Shown piece after piece: positions 36,901 through 48,900 of a DNA stretch of 64,000 nucleotides. Position 1 is the first letter of the stretch; the number at the start of each line of letters is the position of its first letter. Both the position numbers and the translations under genes were made by a program. The stretch comes from Oopsacas minuta (lineage: Eukaryota; Porifera; Hexactinellida; Lyssacinosida; Leucopsacidae): the NCBI GenBank assembly GCA_024704765.1, contig JAKMXF010000035.1, forward strand, positions 1-64,000, given 5' to 3'. The notes beneath the pieces were generated by a model. That model saw only the letters and a list, made by a program, of their open reading frames with translations, did no database searches and was not told where the DNA came from.

Positions 36901-39900
36901 ATCTCAGGGAAGTAGGATGTCCCGATAAAATAGGAGCAGTTGTCAAGTTGGGACAATATTCTTGAAAAGTGCTCCAATTAAGTGAAGTCAAGTATACTTA
37001 AATACAATAATATTTCTCTACCATGCTTCATAGAAGAACGTTGATATGTTAGTATTCTCGTTGTAAGCTATACGAGTAACATTGGATATAATTGGAGGAG
37101 TAGTATCAATGATATATCGAGTAGAATGACAGAGAGACAAAACGCCAGATCCTCCAAATATAACTTGATTCAATGCTTGTACAGTAATATAGTATATACC
37201 GTCTTCAAAGTGCTGGGTAACTCTACCCTGGTTTATATCTGAGAGAGGAGATGTGGAGTCTGCATTCGGATCTCTGGGAGTTAGAGCTCCCAATTCACAG
37301 GCTTCATAACCCATATACCAGGCATAAGCATATATTCCTATAAAGCAATAGATATAATTATAAGGAGTATATACGCGGATACAGTAATACATATTTACTT
37401 ACAACTACAAAAGTTCGCATTCAATTTATATAATTAGTATTGGGTTAGTACGTACTCATTTTTGTGTACCGAAGGAGTGCGTCTCAGCCGAGTTCCACTG
37501 TTAGTTATGGCGGATAATTGTGATATTCTTGTAGGATGCAATTTAGTGAATATTATTATGCTCTACGTATAACCAGGATGTAGAATAATCAGTCGCTAAT
37601 CTATGAAATAGAAAAATGGCTCAATTGTACATTACCTTAGCTTTGGAAGATTTTAACGTTATTTACAATCGTAATTTTAAAATGAAAGAAAGACAATTGG
37701 ATTAAGGAAGAAGTAACAATTTTCAGAATGTGTATAGTACACTGTATGTAGATATACATGTGCTACAGCCAGTCATGTATACTGCACTGGATTCCAATCT
37801 CTGATTCTATAAACATTATTTCTATTCTACAGAGACAGAATTGAATGGCAAGAATTAGAAATTTGGGCCCGGAATTGAAGAATGCAGTTCCCTGGGGTCG
37901 TTGGTGACATATGAGTAAAATACAAAATCTAAGAACATTTTAACTCACCACTTTGGTCGTCATGGAAACCTTGAAATGTAATACTAACAAATGAATTAAG
38001 TCTGGTATACTCCATATCATTCTGAATAGAGGGTCCATTAAAGATACACTCAGATCCTGGACCATCCTGTATAATCCTGTGGTATTCGAGGGGTGTAACA
38101 TACTCAATAGGTTCACACCTTTGATTGAAGGCTGCAGAGCATCCATCGTGTCTGGTTACATTCATAGAAGCATTGTTAATAATGCCAGGCTCAGGTACAG
38201 TAAAATCGATAAGCATTCCTGATGAACGGACATAGCTCTCATAGAGTAGCTCGTTAACAATGTATAGATTCAGGAAATAGAGTATGTCGTGTACTAACGG
38301 TAGATTCTCATACATGAAGCTAGCATGATTGCCTATACCACGCTTCTCATAGTAACTATACTGGAGATCAGAAGCGAACTGGATATTAGCATCAGCTCCA
38401 ATATCATTGATTAACTCACATATACGAAGAACACTCGCATAGTTGAAAGAGAAACATTTTGTTGGGAAGAGAAGACAGTCTGCTTGGCAATCTGTTAGAC
38501 TTACACCACTGGTTGTTTTAAATGCTGTCACTCCCAGCCGTTTGTTAGCGATAGTAAAGAATCCCTCCATTGTATCTTGAAGATCATATTGATTGAATTC
38601 AAATGGAGTGAATGGTACTGTTTGATCCCCTATTGGACCAGGCCCATAACCAATAGCTTGTGATTGATTCAATATATTCGTATCATCTACTATAGTACAT
38701 TCACCAATGAGTTTTGAAGGGTGAGAAGAGAATATGTACGAGTTGAAATCTACTCTACCTGTAGACAGAGTCATATCATATGTATCGAGACTGCATTCAG
38801 TAGAAGCACTAACTCCTTGTGAGTTCGAGGCACTAGCTGTCCAGTATAGCGGTATCCCTGCTATTAAACGTTTAGCTATGAGTGCTGTATTACCATTCAT
38901 TCTCTCGTTATCTACTACATCTGTACCTCCAGGATATGTACCAATTGAATAGGTAAGCTCTGCCTGGCTCTTATCATCTGCTACACTAACTTGTAGTATA
39001 AATGCTGGGTTTGTATAATCCCTACCTTCTACTTGTGTTACGGTGCATGGTGTTGCTCCTGACGATGTAGCTCGTCTCCTTCTTGAAGATTCCCCTTCGG
39101 CGATAGGAGAGAAGAGTGGGGGAGAATCGTCCATATCCAAATTAGACGCATCCAGGAGGGGAATCTGTATAGTAGGAGTAGACCAATGAAAGAGGTTAAA
39201 ATCAATGATAGTTATTTCAATACTTGTAAAGAGTAGATTTATAGTAAGCTTAAGATAGATGCTTACTGTTATGCTTAACGGGATAATATTAAGATCAACA
39301 CGTAGTCTCAAAGCTAGAGGAAATGACTTGAATCCAATAGAAGGCTGTACAGGTAAATGTGTGTTACAGATTTCACCAGTGATTTTGATACCAGCTTCTG
39401 CTATGCCGAATGACACAGAAGCAGTCCCGGTAGCTACCAATGCCACGAAGGGACTAACGTCTGCATTAGCTACCATTGATATGAAACAAACTTGAGCGCC
39501 GATTTCAAGTCCGTATAACCCGTCGAGGCTAAATGTGAAGTGCACCGGAACCATACCGATGAAAATGAATTCTTCTTCCATGTAGAAATTCTCTGTTTTT
39601 TGTCTCTTGAATGTTCCTTTAATGCATACATCAAATGTAGTAGGGAAATCAGTTTCATCTCCTCCAATAGGACTCTTTCCACTGATAAGTGCATTCAGTA
39701 ATTCGTTTAAGAACACATTTCTCAGATCTTGCATCAGTTGATTGAGATTGTTAGTGGTGTTCCCAGCAGATCCAGAATCTCCAAGGTCCTTTATATACGT
39801 TACAAACTCACCGAGGGTCATGTTTAAGAAATCAGGTATCTTGATACCACAGGAAGTCACATCACTATCCTCAGCCACTGCTCTCGTAGTTTTACTGGAA

Positions 39901-42900
39901 TTACAGTTAAGTGGACTAGGAATTTGAAATCCAGCACTAGCTAGTAATGCTAAACTATAAAAGCAATGAGAATAGTCTTCTGATGATTCATCAGGAGGAC
40001 AGAGATGAGCTGTGAAATCCAAATAAATATTTGTATCTTTTCTCGTTAGTTTCAAGGCTAACTCAACCGTTGCTATTCCTAATAACTCCACAGACTCCTG
40101 ACCAATGTTAATTTCCATTCCACCGTATATGTCTGGGAGGTCTATCACTTTCTCCAAATCCTGGAATTGAAGGGTAATCGATGGGGCACACGGATCTAAT
40201 GTCACAGAAAATGACACCGAATACTGGAAGAAGTCTAGCCTAAGAGCAGCAGCACATTTAAGCGTCAGACAATCCTCAGTTATTGAGCACCATCTGTTAG
40301 TAGGAATAGCACTCTGTAAGCTCGGACATAGATCTGATGGTAGAGCTATTAACTCGGCGATCAGTTGATCTCTGTCTCCTTGAGTTGGTAATCCTCTTAC
40401 CTTCAGTAAATCCTGTATTGATTGTAGATCTAGGAGTGAAGGATCGGTTAACTGTTCATTTGAACAGTCTAGAGCTTCTCGTAAATACTCAATAGTATTC
40501 TCTACAGTAGTAATTATCTCGGCTACCTCTGGCGTAGAGAGAGCCTTCAATATATCCAATGCTTGTCCAACTTTAATTGTATTAACAGAAAAGTTAAATG
40601 ACCCTCCTTCACCTTCTCCTTTAACGACAATATTAAATCCTGAACTCGTGTCTTGTGCATACTTTTCTTCCTGTTGCATTGTGAAGTATTTCCCAAGATT
40701 TGATCCAATTGGACGATCCAAGGGACCTCTTGGTCCGTTAGCAGATGCCTCGGGTAAAAGCCCACTCATAGCCGTGGGGTCCCCGCCAATAGCATCTGCA
40801 TATTTAGGCTTATAAGCAGATTTATTGGGTGGCTGTTTATCATTATTCGCTAACATGGGATTATCACAGGAATCTGGACCAGTATTACACTGACCACGTA
40901 CTGTCATGTCATTTCTAACCGGTTGCCCAACTATTCCTCCTTCTCGAATTACACTTCCTAGAACAACTAATTGATAGTCATTACACTCTTGTATCCATTC
41001 AGGCGTTTCTAAGAAGCGAGGTTGTAGGAATGGATTAGGATCTGTTGTTGATCCTCTAGATTTGGTCATAACTGTAAAATGTATAAAGTTAGGATCACAT
41101 CCTCCTGGATTGTCAGTAACTGTACCAATCTGATCGCCTCCTTCCACATTGACTCCTGCAGTAGATATGGTTGCTAATAGCTCAACATTATGAATCAATA
41201 TAACATATTTACTGAAAGAGCCTGTTGGAAATATTACACCTGATTATCTGGAACTCTCAGATATAATCCACTAGTCGGTGCGACTAATATATCTCCAGAA
41301 CTCATTTCAAGTTGTAATCCATCTTTATATACCGCAGGGTCTCCAGAAGTTGTTGGGTAGTATCCACACTCACAGGTTGACTCCTCACAGCCATCTTCCC
41401 CACGGATTTGTCTAGGAAAATTCCGATTGAATTTAGGTCCGAAAAGCCTCTCAATTAAATTCTTAACATTTTCATATGTTTCCCGTAATATCTCGTATGC
41501 TTTAATTGCAGTATCAACAACATTGACTGCAGAAGTATATGCATCTATAAATGGTTGTACAATCTCCAGGAGCGGAGCTAGTGGTTCGATAAACTTGTCA
41601 AATGCAGCTTTCAGGTCGGAATATGCTTTCATTCGTAAAAGTGTTACGTTGACTCCTGTAGCTTGCTCGAATGACGAAAGATTTCTGATTTCTGAGAACT
41701 CTTTAGCCTCTTGGAGGATAAGATCTTTGGTTTCTATCGTAGTATTGTATATTTCCTTCAATCTATTTACTAAATCCATCCATCCCCTCACATGTGCTCC
41801 TTCAAATTTTGCTGCATTCACTATTATATCTTTACAATCAATAACTGCGTTGAATGCAGATCTCAATTGAGCGATTGCCACTATAACATCTCTTATGGAT
41901 ATAATAGGATTTCTAAAGAAGTGTTCAATCGAATCTCCAATTGTAGAAATTGCTGATTTTATTGTGTCCCCTACCCAAGGCAGTGTAACAGTGACACAAT
42001 CTGAGATCTCTTGATAGAACATCAATACGTCACTACGTACATCGTTATAGAGTGATTTGATGTCATCTATCAGCATTAATCCTTTCTGTATGAAAGGTAA
42101 TTGTTGGAGTTGTTCCAAGATTCGACGTAGAGTTGGCGATACCACCAGATCTTGAATAATAAATGGCAATTCTTGAACAGCTTGCACCAATGTGTCAAAT
42201 ATATACTTAACATCAATATTTACTCCCAATACTTCTCTAAAACTTGTGATTGCCTCTTTTATCGATGAAACAACAGCACCGATCGTTTCGTCATAAATAT
42301 TGGCCAGATCACTAAATGAATTTATCCCTAATTCTTGGAGGATATTGAGATTGTACTCTATATAACCTTTGAAGCAAATTCTAGCACGAAACACATCAAA
42401 GGTTACACCCTAGATAGCCAAGGTTAGCAACGAAATATGCTTCGTCATGAATATCAGCTTCAAATCTCCCATTCAATGGTTGTATATTGAGGTCCATTAT
42501 GTTTCGTATAATAATGCCTAGAGAAGCTCCGAAATCAGAACTTCCAATAGTCTTCTTCCAGTCGAAACTAGGCGTCTGTAGATGGAAAGAGAGAGCATCA
42601 AATATACTGAATCTCCTTACTCTACGTCTACTGGCTCCTGCTGGAGACTGCTGAGCTTGTGTGTAGTTATAGAAATCAGATAAGATGTCTGCCATAGAGT
42701 CTGCTCTAGGATGTAGTTGATATTGGAGAGTAGCTTCATAACGGACTACTTCTGCTTTATCCACCAATGCTGCTGATAGTATCGTGTCTGCTGCCTGAAT
42801 AAAGAGAAATAAAATAAATGTACGCGTAACATAAATTCTGCAAATAAATTGAATTATTGTAAATATTTGTGTCAACATTATCAAATAGTCCGGTATAACA

Positions 42901-45900
42901 CCTACGATGAGAATACTGTGTTTAGTATCTGTGTTTAATAACATATATAAAATATATAATGGTGAACACAGAATAGTATTGAATGTAAATATCTGCTCTG
43001 ATGAATGACGTAATTTTGAAACATTAAATATTCCACCAACACTGTTTGTGATTAGAGTTACACTGGTAATATTTCCTCATTCAATACTCAACATGTGTCC
43101 TAACATACTCATTTAACTAAGGTAACATGACACAAACAGTGAATCTCGTTAACACGAACACGGTTATTACCTATTTCGGACAAGACTGAACGAATAATTA
43201 CACAAAGTCAGCAAGTCCCAGAAATAATTATCCAATTGGAATTACTCTGGTGAATATGAACTCGGGTCTCAAGCATATATTGACTACCGTTACTGTTCGC
43301 ATTAACAACGTTCCCCTGTATTATTATTACATCTCATAAATATTTGATAATTCATCTAGAAACTCAGTTTACAAAGAGTGTACCTACCTCATCAGTTATA
43401 AATCCTCTCAGTGAATGCACAGCTGATCTCCTCAGTAGAGAGGGAGCATGTTCAGACTCTACGAAACTCTTAAGAACATTAAAGCTATCCTCATGACCTG
43501 CATTACCCAGTGAGTGAATCAAACTGGATTGTCTCATTTCACTAATACTATTTCCAGATACTTTACGTGACTTCACTTTATTGGCCCGTTTGTATCTGTA
43601 ATGAATTTAGCATTGTAAATACACTATAAAGATAAAACAAAGTGTGTATGTGTGTCCGCGCGTTTTCTCAGAGATGCCTGGGCCAATTCGAACCAAATTT
43701 TGTGGTCTGACTAAATAGTACTAAACCTTTCCAAATATGAATTATTTTTCGAATCGAACCATTTTTGGACAAGATAAGTGAATTTTCACAGGAATCTGAT
43801 TGGTCAGCGTTGGCCAGTCAGATTCCTTCCTTCGTACAATACACGTAGCGTTCGCAATCTCCAAAACAATCGTGAGGGCCGAAGGCCCGAAAAAGCATTC
43901 CAAAGGCACTAGCAGAAAAAGCCGCCCAAAGGACGGCGTAGCAGCTAATACACTATAGAATATAGATACAGTCGAAATTGAGTTATTGTTTTGGTTTTAT
44001 AGAGGTATTTGTTTCTCTGAGGATAACCAATTAGTAATCTGTCCTACATATTTTGTTTAATAGTATAAAGTCGATTATTATAATCAATAAAATATTCCCA
44101 TAAGATTTGTATTAAATACATTTCGCTTAAGATGAAGTCTCAAATTATGAACACATCTTTGGTCAGGTAGGGGTTCAGGACAAGCGGCCCTTAGTCCATG
44201 ACTGCATATTAGCATTTTTCAAGACATTGGAATCATGGGTGTAGCACAGTAGCAGCATAATCATTTTTCCCTGGAAGAGATTTGGAAGGGTAACTTGTCA
44301 AATACGTTCAGTTTTCAACTAATCTGTAGTATATAAATCAATAGTTTTGGAACTCAACCCCAAAGCAATTATCAGCAACCTAAGCAGCAACCACACTGGT
44401 ACTAGCTACGCTTCTAGCCCCAGGCACATTCCCTGACGCTACGCGCATGATTGGAAATATTACTTTCTATAATTAGCAAGTAATAAAGATGCATACTTCA
44501 TGTTAATGGCCAATTAGTGTATCTTAGCTATCAGTTAATCTTGTCTGTCAGTTATTTTGTATAACGAGTCTTTGTCCATAGTATATTTGTCGCTTGACAG
44601 TGTAAACAAATGGACAAATAACTCAATTTCATAGAGACTCGCGTATAAAAACAAGTCGAATACAACGAAAGGAAACAGGGCTGAGCGTTCTAACGGGAAT
44701 TCAGCATATACTAGAATCCTACCTAACATGATCATGAGGTAGTGTCATCCTATGTAGCTTAGATAGAATACGTTGAGACAGGAGAGGATCTGAGTCTCTG
44801 AGATTAGCACTCATAGAACCTAGAGCTAGTACAGCCATATTGGACAGGGTAAGGTTACGGAGCTGTCTAGGGAATGATCTGGGATGGAAAGCTAATTGAT
44901 CCATCATCTCTATAGAGTATAGAGAGGTCTTTTAAGTGTAGAGAGGTGAGGGAGTATTCCAAAAGCCATATCTCTCTCTATACAACTTGCGTTAAGGAAT
45001 GATACCAGTGTGAACTCGCAAGGAGCTCTGCTACACATTCCTAATGCATCCATAACAGCCTCTATATGAGAGCGTCTTTTATTCAAGGGACATGAGAGAT
45101 AGACAGCTGATAGCTGAGTAATATCCTGGTCATCCATCAGCTCTATTACATTAACTATCTTTCTTATAGTTTTTACACATTCTACTGTACTAGTTGGATA
45201 ACAGTTATGTGTTTGGGATAGATTTGATCGGATCTGTAGAGGAAAGAATAGAAATAGTAAATAGCGTTATGGAAATTTCTGCTTTTCTAACCAGATACCA
45301 AGGCTGCTATATCAGGGCTATAGCCATCAAAATACAACAGGTCCGGTTGAATACAGCACAAGCAAGACAAAGTGGTCAAGTCAACCTGTACATCTGGACC
45401 TGTTGGTGAAATCTTTGAAAATTTGATAGTAGAGTTGGTCAGGTTTCAACCTGACCAACCAGCACGATGGCTACGGCCCTGATATTTTGTATAAAAGTGT
45501 GACTCTAGTCAGGGCTATAATTCTAAGTCAATGATATTATTAAATATTCTTCCAGAGGTGTGTTAAAAGTATACCCAGGATGCCAGAAGGAGCTAAATCG
45601 ATCTCAGATAGTAGTACGTGTTGAGATCAGGTCAATAGTAGGTCGGAATATAATCATACGTATGTTGCAAAGAAATACAAGATAAAGCTTGTTAGTAAGA
45701 GCTTCTACATTCCTATGCTCGAGACTGGTGAAATACCGTTAATTAACAATTAGGTGAAACCCAACCATAAACTGAGCAACCTGGCCAGTGGCTACGCTCC
45801 TGTATATGCAAGGTGCCAAGCTAACTGTATTTGCTACTTCTAAATATTCCAGTAAACCATTTAGTGAAGTGAATCATAGGCTCGTGGTTGCTGGGAGATC

Positions 45901-48900
45901 TGTATATAACAATCGCGGTATCTTACTTAGAAAATCTATCAACTTTTGAACTATTTGAAGAGTTGTTGTATAATATCCACATTCTAACCAGTAATAGAAT
46001 TATCTAAACATTCAAGTTATCTCTTTGTATTACACAGAAATCCAGTTGTTAATTAACTCTGTTAACAGAATTTCTCCCAACCGAAATTCGCCGATCATAT
46101 GAACATGCTAGATATAAGCACAATTCTCTGCAAAATGATTCTCATAGTATATTACTGTATATTTATGCAGGTTATAAGAACTGTATTGCTACTCCTAAGT
46201 GAGTTCTTATAACCGGCATCCACTGTACTCAGTCGATTGCTAGTACCTGAGCTATAGCAGTTGTGTATGTGACAGGATCATCCACTACTCTCTGAGCTAT
46301 AATACTATCTAAGATAAGATTAGAAGGTTCCTGAAATGATATAGTATCAATGCTATACTTTGCTATCAGATTAATATGAGATAGACCAGTAGCCTTTATT
46401 GGAGGAGGCTTATCTACCGAAGGAGATTCCATCGGAGGGGAGCGAGTAATCTTTGCGGTATCTTCCACACGGACCAACTCTATGTGACCTAATCAGATGT
46501 TATACGTAAGTCATATCTGAAATGCCAACCAGAATACAATGCAATCTCTACAATAGTGGAAATTTTGATCCACACTCGTTCATTCTATAGAAACGAATAT
46601 TTGAGCGGGAAATGGAGAATTGGAGATAACTTAAGATTAACAATAACTTCCAACATACAAATTAACTTCTATAATTAGTGAATTATTCTTGAATTATCAA
46701 TGTTTGTGCTAAATAGGTAAAATAATGTTATCTCTATTATTAATGGAAATCTTAGGATTTCTGAGAAAGTTTCTTATAAATTGTGATAAAAGCCATGGGT
46801 TGACACAGTTTGAGCCTGCGGGTCACATAGCATACTTGCCTACCCTGGACTATCCACAGATTTGACTTATGATTCAGGGGAATTTGCTAAGCCAGAGAAA
46901 ATATTGGAATATTTCTGGCGTTTTCTCATAAAAGAGGAAAAATTCATAAATGTATTAGAAAATAAATTATAAAACCAGGGAATTCTAAAAATACCCATGG
47001 AAAATTGGAAATAGTTAGAAAGGGTTGGAAACGACCGACCACTGTTAACAGCCATATTGGTACCATCTATGAATATATACCACTACAAGTATATACGTGG
47101 TACGTACATCACCTGGCCAAAAGTATTGGAACACCCTGCCAGCAGGCCCTGGACAGGATTTGTGGGCCCCATAACAACTTTCAACTCGGGCCCCACATAG
47201 GCGTAAAATGCATGCAGCGGCAATACGTAAGTTGTACATAAAAAACACAAAATAATGAAATTCAAAATGATTGAAATGATAAATAGTATGAATATTTATC
47301 TGATATGATTTAGAAAATTATCTTTAAGATAACGATAAAATAAAAAAGTAGAAAGTAATCATCAAGAAGAAGAAATAAATCAATATTTGGCATTTCGCAT
47401 GAAATGTAAGGAATTAAAATCAAATTTTTAGGCTTTCATATTTTTTATGTAAGAAAGCTTGGATGTTTTGTATCTGTACATTTGATAAGATAGAACATTC
47501 AACAAATGAGCTCTGAACATAAGGGAATTTTAGATCTTTTGTTTCAGATCTCAAAACATATAAGAAATCAGATCACGATACAGCGGCTTCCCGCATAATT
47601 GCCCTCCTTGCCTTTACGAGGCCCTCAAGAGGTTCTAACAAACCCACTTGCTTCTATCTTTTGAGTATAGTTTGTTACTTATCAGGGCCCCTACCGGGCC
47701 TTGCCTGCCACAATTGACACACAAAAGGCATACCACCTCAGTTTATCGGTTAAAGATGATTACTAACAATTTTCAACAAAAATACATATTTCATAAACAA
47801 GAAATGATAACAACCTATTGTTCTATTTTCTGCTGTATTCATAGAATCTTTCAACGTATTATCGCCGTGTACCACTTGTCCAAAGTATTGGATCACTGTG
47901 GCACAGTGTTCCGATACTTTTGGCCAGGCAGTGTAATTGAAAAGCAATATTAAGAAATGAATATAGAATGTAGATCAGTTACGTATAATATAATCTAATA
48001 AGATAAATGGTTAGAATTCATTTATCATGAATGCTAGAGGTTACCTGTTTCTTTAACAATTTGTATTTCTTTGTTATGAATATGATTATTTTCTATATCT
48101 TTCTTGATTTTCTTGTAAGTAACCATTCTTCCATCTTCCTTCACGTCATAACTACACAGAAATTCATTTTTACAACGAAACACACCTAGCTCAATTTGTA
48201 TAAGTAAATTACAACCTCTGAGATCCGTCCCGGCAGTCTCGTGCGGATCTCATAAATAACAATAACTCTATGGAAGTTCCAATTTGCATATATGTAATAT
48301 AATAAAATCTCAAATCACCGTCCGTGCCACCTAAAATTTTACTAATTATTCTACTAAATATCCACTTTAGCAAAGAAATATAAAATTGAATTTTACTAAT
48401 CTTAGAATTATGAAAAGTGTCAAAATCGTATTATACGTCTCTGATTACTCTATTTAACGAGTGGAAGCTAGTCTCTAGGATGATTGTTGAAATGTTCACC
48501 AAAAGTTGTGAAAATATGATTAATCGTATGAGAAATCAGTTTATATATATTATATTAACCAATAGAATTACAGTCTACATCAATAAAATACACTACAGAG
48601 CAAATTTAATTACAAACATTCCATCAGAACTAATTTTATGCATTTATGACTAATAGTGAAACCATACAATCTGATTGGGCTAAAATACAGAGGTTTCTAA
48701 AGATGTGAAAAGATATACACTAGAAAAATATCAAATGTCAGGTGTACAACTAGATGTCACTACGAGTATACATACCAAATTTGGTGTCTTAATCTCTAAA
48801 GGTGTGAACAGCTGAGTGAAAACATATATACATACTAAGTCAACCATTTTAGAACTGAGCTACTATACAGGGCCGTTGGAACAGATGCGGCAGGTGCGGT

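Noticed and set aside
41427-41870. 147-codon plus-strand open frame
   Set aside because: Antisense shadow of exon 9 of the giant gene.
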